DNA of 64,000 nucleotides from positions 124,001 through 188,000 of the forward strand of contig WOGZ01000022.1 of the NCBI GenBank assembly GCA_009733775.1, read 5' to 3'. The notes beneath the pieces are model-generated. The model was not told the DNA's origin and ran no database searches. It worked only from the letters and a program-made list of their open reading frames with translations. Shown here in pieces: positions 21,990 through 32,539 of the stretch; the first letter of the stretch is position 1; every line of letters starts with the position of its first letter. Source of the DNA: Alectoria sarmentosa. Its lineage: Eukaryota > Ascomycota > Lecanoromycetes > Lecanorales > Parmeliaceae. The translations under genes and the position numbers were made by a program.

Positions 21990-23711
21990 TCACAGCCTCG
22001 ACCCCATATTGACATGCACAGCCTTTGCATTCGTATAAGCCTTCAACCCCTCCTCTCCCAACTCTCTTCCAATGCCACTCTGCTTCACGCCCCCGAAAGG
22101 AATTCTGAAATCGCTGTCGTTGCTACTATTCACCCAGACCATACCCGCCTCAATCCTTCTCGCTACTCTATGCGCCTTGGTTAGGTTCTCTGTGAACACG
22201 GCGCTGCCGAGCCCGTATGTGGTATCATTCGCTCGGTTGATTGCCTCTTCTTCGGTTTTGAAGCTTGAGATGACGACAAAAGGTCCGAATATCTCTTCAC
22301 GATAGATCTTCATATTGTCGGTTACGTTTGTGAAGACTGTGGGGGCGATGAAGAAGCCTTTGCCATTAACATCTTTGTTAGCTTCACCTCCAGTAACCAA
22401 TGTCGCTCCCTCCGATTTCCCGGACTCGATATACCCGATTACCTTCTCGTATTGCGCTTTTGTGACTTGTGGGCCTTGGAAAGTATCATCGCTAAACGGG
22501 TCGCCGACTTTACTGACTTGTTTGACTCGTTCCTTAAAAAGTCTGACGAACTCATCGTAGATACTCTCCTCGACGAGGACACGAGAGGTGGCCGTGCAGA
22601 TTTGCCCCATATTCGACATTATGCCAACATGGCTCCATTTGACAGCTTGATCCAGATCTGCGTCTGCGAATACGATCAGAGGGCTCTTTCCGCCAGTCTC
22701 GAGTGTTATGTTCTTGAGGTTGATGCTAGCCATTTTCATGATATGCCGGCCTGTAGCTGTACTTCCAGTGAAGGCAATCTTATCGATGTCGGGATGGCTT
22801 GCAATCGCAGCACCTGCTTCCTTGCCGTGGCCATTGAGGATGTTGACCACACCAGGTGGGAAGCCTGCCTCTTTAATGAGTTGCGCAAAGTACAGTATAC
22901 TCAACGGCGTCTGCTCGGCAGCCTTGATGACAATAGTATTCCCACATGCCAGCGCTGGTCCAAGTTTCCATGCTGCCATAAGCAGCGGATAGTTCCAAGG
23001 TATAATCTGCCCGCACACGCCCAGCTACGCAGTTTCGGAGTCAGCATTGCTTGTTCGAGGCAGAAAATGGGGTTGCAAGACAGGTCTGGGGAGCAGAGAG
23101 GTTCTTGCGCTCCCGAAACAGGTCTTGCGACTCAACGTCAACACCGAATAGGAAGGATCAGCTTCGAAATGTACGTACCGGCTCGCGCAACGTAAATGCG
23201 AACTTATGAGGACCCGTATCGATGACCTGGCCGTGCAGTTTGTCGGCGTAGCCAGCGTAATATCGAAAAGTGCCGGCAACTTCACCAACGTCTTCATTCA
23301 GGGCAACACTGTATGGTTTGCCATTATCCCAAGTTTCAATAGTGGCGAGCGTTTCAGCGTGCTCTTCAACAAGGGAGGCAAGTCTGAGCATGAGACCGCC
23401 GCGATCTGTAGGAGGCAAATTCCGCCATGAGTTTTTGAAGGCTGTGCGAGCAGCTTTGACGGCGACGTCTACGTCGTCGGCCGAGGCAGCGTAGACAGAC
23501 GCTATTTTGCTTTCATCACTGCTGAAGCGTCAAAACCAAAACGGGGGTTTCCCAATGGCATTGCCCTGGACAGGACTCACGTTGGATTAATGCTTGTAAT
23601 CTTCTCTCCGGAGCTGGATTTGACAAATTCATTGTTTATGAAGAGGCCAATGGGCTGTTGGTATTCCCGGCCATTAGGGGCTTTTAGATTGATGAAAAGG
23701 TCAGAAGTCAT
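21990..23711 (-). CDS. NAD(P)-dependent aldehyde dehydrogenase
   Basis: Oxidises aldehydes to carboxylic acids; probably cytosolic, as no targeting signal is seen. Model: complement(join(21990..23024, 23179..23521, 23581..23711)), 502 residues, the usual ALDH length. The catalytic nucleophile is Cys301 in SNMGQICTATSR. The general base is Glu267 in ITLETGGKSP. The NAD loop is GSTATG (245-250). The cofactor/substrate segment is IPWNYPLLMAAWKLGPALAC, and EIFGPFVVISSF and FGGVKQSGIGRELG are also present. Intron 1 is 59 bp. Intron 2 (154 bp) is an introner-like element. The MFS transporter lies upstream on the same strand, 390 bp away. Confidence 0.96.
23025..23178 (-). repeat. Introner-like element 2 (aldehyde dehydrogenase intron 2)
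   Basis: A 154-bp phase-0 intron after residue 158. On the coding strand it begins GTACGTACATTTCGAAGC and its 3' block is AACAAGCAATGCTGACTCCG then GCGTAG. The central imperfect hairpin is GCAAGACCTGTTTCGGGAGC / GCTCCCCAGACCTGTCTTGC. Confidence 0.92.
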
Positions 23712-24101
23712 GTTGTGTCAAGGGATGGAGCGATTTGCCAATCGTGATGATAATGATAATGATGATGATGATGGAGATGGAATGGGGCAGCAGATTCAGG
23801 GTGAAGGCGAGAGTGAGAAGTGTGCGAGAAGAATCAGACGATACCTATAACTTTCTGCCCCGCATGAGGGGTTCAGGACTTGAGTAATAAGGTAGGTACT
23901 AGTACTAGTACTAGTACTATATTTTCATGACGGGAGCAACCGTCAAGTTGAAGTTTGATAAGACCGTGGGATACAACTTCCCAATCCGTCCTAGCTTGCT
24001 GATTGATTCCTGCACTGTGACGAACAAGTCGAAGCCCAGTGGTCGAAGGTTGCAAAGCCAAGGCAAAGAACAATATCCGTAATATCCATATCCGGCCGAA
24101 T
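23712..24101. other. Spacer with TACTAG tandem repeat
   Basis: 3' flank of the MFS gene and promoter of the aldehyde dehydrogenase gene. It contains ATGATA/GATGAT repeats (23745-23775) and about four TACTAG units (23896-23922). Confidence 0.6.
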
Positions 24102-26131
24102 TCATTCCAACATCTCCTGAGCACTTGTCAGATACTCCCTCACAGTGGATCCAAAAAAAAAAATATCCAAGACTTACACTGGCAAATTTGCTCCTAGCAC
24201 GGATCTTAGGTCCATAGAAGACTAGAACCCAAGGCACGACAGTAAGCACTGCGCCCACGCCTCCAAGGAAGCTCGAAGCCCCGGCAAATGTCATATGGTT
24301 AAACATCGCTGTGGTCACCAATGGGAAAATTCCTCCGAGCATGTTTCGACAGAACGACTGGGCTGCCAAAGCCGAGCTGGCGTAGCGATGATACGTGTCC
24401 GCGAGGTAATTGAAGACTGCAAGATAAATGGAGAAGATGCCCATCGTGGCACAGGTAATGGCAATGGTGGGAACGATCCAATGGATCGAAGGGAAAGACG
24501 TCCATCCAAACCAGAATAATCCGATCGGGAGAAGAGCACTCTCGATGCAAGCGAAATAGAGTCGTCCTTCTGGAGTCGATGACAACTTGCCGTAATGTCT
24601 CGCAGCCTTTTCCTGGTAGATGCTGAGAACAGTCGATAGTATTGAGCCAACGCACATAGCTATTCTCATTAGAGGTGATTGGCGCAAGAGCAGAAATCTT
24701 GCTTACCCGCAAAGACAGCGCCATTCTCCTGAGTGTTGAAATTGTGATTCTTGCTGAAGACAAGCGGTAGTGCCGAAAAGGTAAGGTACAATACGGCCCA
24801 GCTGAATGCAACCCACAGTGAGAAGAAAAAGACCACTGGCTCTGTCAAAAGTAGATCTGCAGTCTGTTTAGCCCGTGTTCTTGATGGTGTGAATGGGGTA
24901 CAGCATACGAAATGGTCGATAAACAGAGACCCCAACCATCTTGGCCAAACTCTCTCGTTCTTCATCCGACTTGACTTTCCACCTAATCCTCTGGCTCTGT
25001 TTCTTACCTTCACGGTCAAGAACCATCTCCAAGCCCACGAGGCCGACATTTTCTCTGGCCTCGTACCATGAATTCAATAATTTTGCCCTCCGGCTCAAAA
25101 GAACACTTCCGCGAGTCTCTTTGAAAAATATCGTCACAGCCAGAATCAGAAGACCACAGTCTATGACCTGTACATAAAAGACCCACCGCCATGATAGATG
25201 CTGAGCAATAAATCCGGAACACAGAGGGCCCAAGCCCGTGCCAAACAATGCAGCTCCTGAAAACAGCGCCATAGGCGTGTTCCTGTCTAGATTGATGTCA
25301 GACGTGTCCCAAGGTTGTTTCAATCGACTTTGTAATACCTTTTGTGTGGTAAATGTCGCTAACTACACCACCCACCATCGTCGAGAAGGTGCTCCTGCGC
25401 AAAATTTAGAGTCAGCATTGCATCTTCAAAGTCAATAACCTGAGTTGTGAAATAAGTCTCAGGAGTCAAAGGACCCTTTTGCTCCCACACTCTATATTGT
25501 GACTCAGGCCTTGATCCCAGATTGAAAGAATCGCTCCGAATTTTACGAACCCTCCAACTCCAACGAAGAATCGAGCAATAAGCATCCCTGGGTATGAACG
25601 CGTGACGGCACAGCAGAGTTGACAGATAACGAAAAGTATCCCAGTAGCAACGAAGACAGGCTTCCGGCCATTGAGCTCAGAGAAAGGAGCTAAGAGCATT
25701 GGTGCGATTGCAAAGCCAGTGGTGAAGGTGGTGATGCCCACATAAATGGCTGTTTGACTGACGCCCCAATAATCTGACATTTGCTGAGAAGGCGGGCCAT
25801 ATGAGCCGGCGGTGTAAGCGGTCACAGCGGTAACCGCACACGAGAGCCAGGTGGTGAAGGTCTTGCGGGACGTGGACCAGGTGAATGGAGAGACGTAATT
25901 CCTCAAATCAGGCTGCTCTGGTGCAGCCGAACCATTCGGAGCTGGTCCTAGAGTTGTTGGTGGTGGAAGCTCGGTCTCAAAAGTTAGATAGCGGTAGATG
26001 ATGGGGATGTCTCCCAACTGAGGCGAAGAGTTGAACACAAAGTTTCCTTCAATTACTCTATCTATATTTTTGACACCCGCCGTCGAGTCCTCCGAGGGCC
26101 CAGATGGAAGTTTGATCTCCGGTGTGGCCAT
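24102..26131 (-). CDS. MFS transporter, DHA1-like (multidrug/polyamine type)
   Basis: Twelve-helix proton-coupled exporter of the plasma membrane. Model: complement(join(24102..24116, 24178..24659, 24707..24856, 24909..25286, 25339..25394, 25551..26131)), 553 residues. Marks: a hydrophilic N-terminus, motif A-like FSELNGRKPVFVATG, RFFVGVGGSTFSTMVGGVVS, LSWRWVFYVQVI, and the family tail EGRLYFACIESALLPIGLFW with helices to the end. Intron 1 (156 bp) is an introner-like element; the others are 52, 52, 47 and 61 bp. The last exon is only 15 nt (EMLE-stop), so the exact C-terminus is the least certain part. The substrate is unknown. Confidence 0.9.
25395..25550 (-). repeat. Introner-like element 3 (MFS transporter intron 1)
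   Basis: A 156-bp phase-2 intron in codon 194. On the coding strand it begins GTTCGTAAAATTCGGAGC and its 3' block is GATGCAATGCTGACTCTAAA then TTTTGCGCAG. The internal inverted ends are CCTGAGT ... ACTCAGG. Confidence 0.9.
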
Positions 26132-27073
26132 GGCGGGGTCAATTCATGAGTCTCTGATAAACCATGGAGTCTGGGGAAGGCACATTGACATTGGAAAGAA
26201 AAGCAATGAACAATGACAACAAGACAAAAAGGCAGAAAGAAGAAGAAGAAGAAGAATATGTCAAACCTTGTCAAGGAGATTTGCTTGCACTGTTGCTAAA
26301 CTGAAAAGTGGGCCAATTCGGCTTTGCCCAAGCTAATGCATTATTTCCTTTTATTCCCGGACAACTACGTATGTATGACTGGCAGCCAATGAGATTTGCA
26401 GCAGATTTGGTAATTTGTACAAGGCAAGCTGAGAGGCTCCGAGAGGTTTTGAGCTTCTTTGGAAAAGGCCATGACCGTATATTCCAAGGCTTGGCAATTA
26501 TTTAACGAGTGTGGAGTGTTGAGTACGGAGCAAAGGTAAGCACGAAAAGTCCTGGACGCCAAGACTTCTGCGCCAAGATACCGGATAACGCCCTGCCCGA
26601 AGTGCTGCCCGAACACTGCGCTTGGAGATTCGTCGCAAATGTACCGGGCCTGAGCCCAGCGTCGGCCCCAAGCCCCCAAAAGAGATACCTAAATTCAATC
26701 TAGGAGCTCCAACGAGATTTCTAGGCTCCCTCCCTTCGGGGCTAATTCCGAAGATAGGGCTAGGGTAGTACCTAGCGCTGTCTACGACTTTTAGTGCCTA
26801 CTTATCTTCAAGGTACCTTATGGATGACTAACATAGCTTTGCCACCCGAAATGACGTCTTTGTCATCTTTTGCAGTAGCGCCGCCAACGCGGGCTGCAAT
26901 TGCGTGATAGCAGTGGGGTCTTCCTTACATAATTTTAAGTAATCAGTCGACGAAGGCACCCGTATTTCTTTCCACCTCATATCTTCATATCAAGCCCTTC
27001 TACAGTTCAGAACCACCATTCGTCTTTATTATCCAAACCAGGAAATAGCTCCTCTTGCCCTTGCACACAGAGA
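26132..27073. other. Intergenic, divergent promoters
   Basis: 5' regions of the MFS gene (minus) and the peroxiredoxin gene (plus). A TTC/GAA run lies at 26236-26256. Nothing coding was recognised. Confidence 0.4.
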
Positions 27074-27926
27074 ATGGGTTCTACAGGAGAAGACCGTCCC
27101 GCGCCGTAACTTCCAAATTTCACACTTTGTAGACGTCTTGCTGATTTACAATCCAGTCTGCGCCTTGGCTCGATAGCACCAAACTTCCAAGCAGAGACCA
27201 CAAACGGACCCATTGATTTCCATGAGTGAGATTCTCTGCTCTGGCCGTTCCAATAATTTTCTGACCCAAGGCAAGGTTCATTGGTGACCAGTGGGTCGTA
27301 CTGTTCTCCCATCCTGAGGACTACACACCAGTCTGCACCACCGAGTTAGGCGCCTTCGCTAAACTCGAGCCTGAGTTCACCAAGCGCGGTGTGAAGCTGA
27401 TCGGCCTTTCTGCGAACACCATCGATTCACATGGAGGATGGATCAAGGACATTGACGAGATCTCCGGTAGCAAACTGAGGTTCCCAATCATTGGTGATAA
27501 AGAGCGGAAGGTAGCATATGCCTATGACATGTTGGACCACCAGGATATTACCAATGTCGATCAGAAGGGTATTGCCTTCACCATACGAAGTGTCTTTATC
27601 ATCGACCCTAAAAAGACTATTCGCCTCATTCTTTCATACCCAGCTTCGACTGGTCGAAACACAGCCGAAGTATTGCGCGTGGTGGATTCTTTGCAAACGG
27701 GTGACAAGAACAAGGTGACAACCCCCATCAATTGGGTACCAGGTAAGCGATTACAGGATGCAGCACGGTACTTCGGCGACTGACTGCCATTGCAGGGGAT
27801 GATGTCATCGTGCATCCGAGCGTCAAAACGGAACAGGCCAAGGAACAATACCCTCATCTCAAAATCGTGAAGCCTTACCTTAGGTTCACTCCTTTACCCA
27901 AGGAGCAGACAAGCGCGGCCGTTTGA
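27074..27926 (+). CDS. PRX1: 1-Cys peroxiredoxin (Prx1/Prx6 type)
   Basis: Thiol peroxidase reducing peroxides. Model: join(27074..27105, 27157..27225, 27276..27742, 27796..27926), 232 residues. Introns are 51, 50 and 53 bp. The peroxidatic Cys54 sits in SHPEDYTPVCTTELG. The N-terminal LRLGSIAPNFQAETTNGPID, and the C-terminal WVPGDDVIVHPSV and LRFTPLPKEQ segments, are typical of the Prx6 subfamily. No second conserved Cys was seen at the 2-Cys position. No long presequence precedes the domain, so a mitochondrial location as in yeast Prx1 is not shown. Confidence 0.95.
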
Positions 27927-28926
27927 ATAGGGGCGTTGTTATGGCGGACCTTAATCTGGGAGCGGGCGCATTAGTCATAAACCATGTACACGTCGGAAAA
28001 TACAAGATCAATCAGATTTCGTGAACGATGAAATGATCCTTTATCTCGCCGTATTTAATGTGATGGAATGGAGCCATTTGAGCTGGAGGTGATTGGAGAG
28101 AAAAGCAGGGCTTTCTTGGAGGATGAGGATCCTCGGATGATCCGATGTTCGTAGCTTGGATGGACTTGGCTTGGCTGCCGCAAGGCAGATGTTCAGATGT
28201 TCCGGAGACAGTCTAAAGTAAAGTACTGGTCAGATTGGCCTCGGTTACGATTAGATAAGTAGCTTCCGTCTTTCCGTCTTTTCTGAGTGGTTTTTTATTT
28301 GCCATCTGCCATGCTGCTACCTTAGCCTGCCATGTGCCCTTATACACCTAAAGTACTAGTACCTACTCTACTTTACTCCGTATTTTCAATCTTCCTTACT
28401 TGCGACAACGCAGCCAACGGTAAAAGATTTTTGGACTCCTTTTCTCTCCTGCATCCCCAGCAGTATTTCATCATCTACGCCAAAACTACGCCACTGATTT
28501 AATATCTGCTCAAAGTGGTGGAAGAGCTGCAAGAGCTGCATCCCGCTTGGTGCGCAACCGAGGAACCGTCTTAGACAAGAAGCACGTTGCCGAAACTTTT
28601 CCTTGAGCAAAAGCACCGAGCGCAAAATTTCCCTTTGGATGGATCGAACCTGCCTCATTTAGCAACAACTTTTGAAACGTACCTGATCAAGGGACAAGGG
28701 CAAGAGCAAGGAGGCTCGTCCGGTCCTCTCGTCTTTCCAAGGGTGAGCGCCGATACTGACTGCATATACATACACCTCTCAGACCTGCGTTATTCTCTAC
28801 CCCAGATTCCCTCCCATCCCACTCTCTCTATATCCCACTCTCTATATATCCCACCCACTCTTTATACATCCTGCATGCTCTATCTCTGTCAATTCATCTC
28901 TCGAGAAGAGCTTGGAGCTTACAACC
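27927..28926. other. Intergenic, promoter of the Kelch gene
   Basis: No gene seen. The last 130 bp carry CCCACTCTCTATAT-type repeats just before the start codon. Confidence 0.4.
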
Positions 28927-31900
28927 ATGTTTGCAGCTGGCCAGCGGGCTGACTCGGCGCTTAGGCCCGAGGTAGCACTCACACTCAACCATTACGATCC
29001 TTTTGGAAGTCCAGTGGACAGGACGTCGCCACAAAATCACCTTCATTCCATTGCTAAACGCTTCATCCCATTTTCGCCGCTCAGCTGTCAAGATCCCCGT
29101 CCAGGTTTACCGTCACCCCCAATTGAACACACACCACTTGCTCATGCTTCCCCCTACGAAGCAGGCTTCAGCAAACGCAGACCCCGACATGTACCCATTG
29201 TCATACCTCCCAATGTCATTGGGTCCGTCTTGAAAGACAATCCGACATTACAAGAGCCAATTATACCATATCCACAGACGATTACGCGCACAAGTCCTAG
29301 ACTTACTTACAATTTCCAGAAGGAGGAACCACTCGTGACAAGGAGATACCAAAGACCAAGGCATATCCCTATTGTCATACCCGCCTTTGCTCAGCCTCAA
29401 GGCCTCTTCCCGCCTACACCCCCCAACAGCGCTGATAACACCCCACGAGCTTCGGTTCAAAAACCCCATTCATGTGAACAGTTCTTCACCGACATGTCAC
29501 GCCCCACCACCAGTGGCAGCCGGACAAGTACAATAGACTCCAATGGCTCAGGTCCTTCGCCAAATCAGATGAATGCTGGACGGTCTAAGCCATCGAGTAC
29601 ACACCTGGTAGACATGAATAGCGGCAGCGAGTCCAGCTTGAACCAAGACCAGATGGCGCAACCACAGGCTACACAACCGACTGCGGACTCTGCGCTGCTA
29701 AGGCCCCCGCAATCCGCCGAAGCAATACCCCAATCGACAGCTCCTTCGCCTGCTTCAAATCATTCACCACCACAAACAAACAGTACGACGAATTTGTCTG
29801 GCCTAGTCTGCAATGTACACAAGTGTACAGGAAAAGAGCCACGTGCGTTAGTTGGTGCTACAACGACAATACTAGGTGACAAGCTATATGTGTTTGGAGG
29901 ACGCGTGCTCTCTCGACGGCATCCCCATCTGACCTCGTATCTGTACGAACTAGACCTTGTACGCCGGCATTGGACCAAACTTGAGACCTCCGGAGAAATC
30001 CCGCCGCCACGATACTTCCATAGCATGTGTGCCTTGGGCGATACGAAACTCATTTGCTACGGTGGGATGTCCCCTGCAAATTCAGCATCTTCTCAAGCGC
30101 AAGGTAATGCCTCCCATGGGCAAGCTAACGGCGTAGATCCGCAACCTGAGATGATCGTTATGTCAGACATCCACGTGTTTGACGCTCCTACGCGAAGGTG
30201 GACGTCGATAGCCACCGCAAACACTCCACAAGGACGATACGCACATTGCGCTGCTGTGCTTCCATCGTCAGCCACTTTTACTTCCGCAAACGCCCCCCTC
30301 TCTGCAATACATCACAATCCACCATCTGCGACTCCAAACCAAGGGAGCCTAGGTGTAGCACTAGACGGGACAGGAGGAGCAGAGATGGTCGTTGTTGGAG
30401 GTCAAGATAGTGCCAATACATACATTGAGCAAATTAGTGTCTTCAACCTGCGGAGTCTCAAATGGACTGCGACGTCTTCTCTTGGAAGAAGTTGTGGTGC
30501 ATACCGAAGTGTGGTTGCTCCTCTCACCAGCATGCCACCCTCGAAAATTGGGAAAGGGTTAGACCAAGAAGCGGAGGTGGATGAAGCTGCGAGGATACCA
30601 GATAGAGCCGAGTCGGACCCTTCGATGTTGATTTACTCCAACTACAACTTTTTGGACGTTAAGTTGGAACTGCAAGTTCGACTGGCAGACGGTTCACTTG
30701 TTGAGAAATCCATGACTGGACAATTCTCCCCACCAGGTCTGAGGTTTCCTAACGGCGGGGTGCTAGACAATCATTTCGTTGTCAGTGGAACGTACCTGAC
30801 CTCGTCCAAGCAAGAGTATGCTCTTTGGGCTCTTGATCTAAAGACCTTGACATGGAGCCGCATCGACGCCGGTGGAGGCGTCTTCAGTCAAGGAAGCTGG
30901 AACAGAGGCGTTCTCTGGCCACGGCGGAATACGTTTGTCATCCTAGGTAATCGAAAACGCAGCCTAGTCGAAGATTACAACCACCGTCGAATCAATTTCT
31001 CGAATCTTTGCCTGGTAGAGCTTGAGGCGTTTGGCCTCTATGATAACCCTCGGCGAGCATGGCCGACATCTAATTTCCCATCCATCAGTGCCCCCGTACT
31101 CCCTCCATCCGTTGTTTTGAAGAACCCAATAGCCGCTGGCCGTCCACTTCCCAGCGCTGCGGTGGACCTTGGCCTTATGGCCATGAACCTCCGGGACCTG
31201 GCTGACATGGATTTGATTGCCATCGGACAGGAGCGTATACCCGTAAACTCCTACCTTCTTGCACACCGATGGGGCCCGTTTTTCGTTCATCTACTACGTG
31301 AAAGTTCAGTCACGACATCCTTCGCGTCCCAAAATGACGCATCCTCATCCTCAGACGGTGGCACTCTGCGTCCTGGCAATCTTAACCCCTCCTCGGTCAC
31401 CTCTCGCAACTCATCCATCACCATAACCCCTACTATAACGACTATAGCCTCCGTTGCGCCCTCAAGTCTGACTGCCAATTCAAATTCATCCACCAACAAT
31501 AGGTCTTTGGACCCACCCAAACCAGAAGCTCTCCCACCTTCTTCTCGTCCTCGGCAACTCTATCTGCCACATACTCCACTCACTCTCCGTGCTCTTGTCC
31601 ACTATTTCTACACCTCAACCCTTCCTGGGCCAACTCATCCCTTGTGCACTCCTCAAATCCTCTGCTCCTTATTGCAGATAGCACGACCGTATCGTGTTGA
31701 CGGCCTTCTTGAAGCTACAATTGAGCGCCTCCATCAGATTCTCGACGGCCGCAACGCAGCCGCCGTTTTCAACGCGGCAGCCATGGCGGCAGGAGGTGGC
31801 CGCGGCACTGGCGTGGTGTTCAGCAAGGAGGGCGAAGCCGAGAATGAAGAAATTGCACAAGGAGGCTTGACCATAACGCGTCTACAGGGCAGCCGCCGAG

Positions 31901-32217
31901 CAAGAATCCGACCGAATGATCAAAGCGAGAGCGAAGACACTGGGAGTGAGATCAGTGGAAGCGAAATAAGTAGCACTGCAGCGAGCGAAAGTGAGAGTGA
32001 TGTGGGGGGAAATTCGCAAGCAACGAGAATGGCTGTTGGGGCAGAAGAAGTGTGGGCAGGCGGAATCAGCTGTGTTGTTGGTCTACAGACGAGAGGCTTG
32101 AGGGGTCTGATGGAAGGCAGAAGGGCGAGGGAGAGGGGACAGACCGTCAGCAAGGGCAGTACGCTGGGAACCAATGGAGCTGTCAATGGCAACGGCGTTG
32201 GATTAGGCATCGCGTAA
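28927..32217 (+). CDS. Kelch-repeat protein with split BTB-like domain (Ral2-like)
   Basis: Intronless, 1096 residues from the ATG at 28927 (context ACAACCATG). Residues 1-300 are disordered, with twice-repeated RPRHxPIVIP segments. Kelch repeats follow: LVGATTTILGDKLYVFGGRV, PPPRYFHSMCALGDTKLICY, RWTSIATANTPQGRYAHCAA, EMVVVGGQDSANTYIEQISV. Further on is a BTB-like fold beginning DMDLIAIGQERIPVNSYLLA, interrupted by a Ser/Thr-rich insert of about 80 residues, then resuming LYLPHTPLTLRALVHYFYTS. The tail is acidic and Ser-rich. The order Kelch then BTB recalls S. pombe Ral2, which acts upstream of Ras. That match is from memory and moderately sure. Confidence 0.8.
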   Translation: MFAAGQRADSALRPEVALTLNHYDPFGSPVDRTSPQNHLHSIAKRFIPFSPLSCQDPRPGLPSPPIEHTPLAHASPYEAGFSKRRPRHVPIVIPPNVIGSVLKDNPTLQEPIIPYPQTITRTSPRLTYNFQKEEPLVTRRYQRPRHIPIVIPAFAQPQGLFPPTPPNSADNTPRASVQKPHSCEQFFTDMSRPTTSGSRTSTIDSNGSGPSPNQMNAGRSKPSSTHLVDMNSGSESSLNQDQMAQPQATQPTADSALLRPPQSAEAIPQSTAPSPASNHSPPQTNSTTNLSGLVCNVHKCTGKEPRALVGATTTILGDKLYVFGGRVLSRRHPHLTSYLYELDLVRRHWTKLETSGEIPPPRYFHSMCALGDTKLICYGGMSPANSASSQAQGNASHGQANGVDPQPEMIVMSDIHVFDAPTRRWTSIATANTPQGRYAHCAAVLPSSATFTSANAPLSAIHHNPPSATPNQGSLGVALDGTGGAEMVVVGGQDSANTYIEQISVFNLRSLKWTATSSLGRSCGAYRSVVAPLTSMPPSKIGKGLDQEAEVDEAARIPDRAESDPSMLIYSNYNFLDVKLELQVRLADGSLVEKSMTGQFSPPGLRFPNGGVLDNHFVVSGTYLTSSKQEYALWALDLKTLTWSRIDAGGGVFSQGSWNRGVLWPRRNTFVILGNRKRSLVEDYNHRRINFSNLCLVELEAFGLYDNPRRAWPTSNFPSISAPVLPPSVVLKNPIAAGRPLPSAAVDLGLMAMNLRDLADMDLIAIGQERIPVNSYLLAHRWGPFFVHLLRESSVTTSFASQNDASSSSDGGTLRPGNLNPSSVTSRNSSITITPTITTIASVAPSSLTANSNSSTNNRSLDPPKPEALPPSSRPRQLYLPHTPLTLRALVHYFYTSTLPGPTHPLCTPQILCSLLQIARPYRVDGLLEATIERLHQILDGRNAAAVFNAAAMAAGGGRGTGVVFSKEGEAENEEIAQGGLTITRLQGSRRARIRPNDQSESEDTGSEISGSEISSTAASESESDVGGNSQATRMAVGAEEVWAGGISCVVGLQTRGLRGLMEGRRARERGQTVSKGSTLGTNGAVNGNGVGLGIA

Positions 32218-32539
32218 CTGAGGGTTGGGCACCGGGGAAGGTGGATCGAATTATGGGCATTGAGTCGAAGACATGGCCACTCAGTGGATCAGTGATGATT
32301 GTAGATGTCATGATACTGTATATATGCCCCCCTTCTTGGCAAGTATATTCTGTGGTAGATTCCCCCAAGCAAGTGTACAATCCATGGCTCCGCTTCAGAG
32401 TAATGGGCCGGTTTTTACCTAGGAAGGAGGCAGTCAAAGTGCTTTGCAGCTCGCTAAATCTAAATGGAAACTACCAAGTCTATAATCCAATGATCCACTA
32501 TATCAAACACCATATCCATACACGAGACGAAGTCCAACT
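32218..32539. other. Convergent 3' spacer
   Basis: Shared 3' region of the Kelch gene and the membrane-protein gene. Nothing else seen. Confidence 0.4.
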
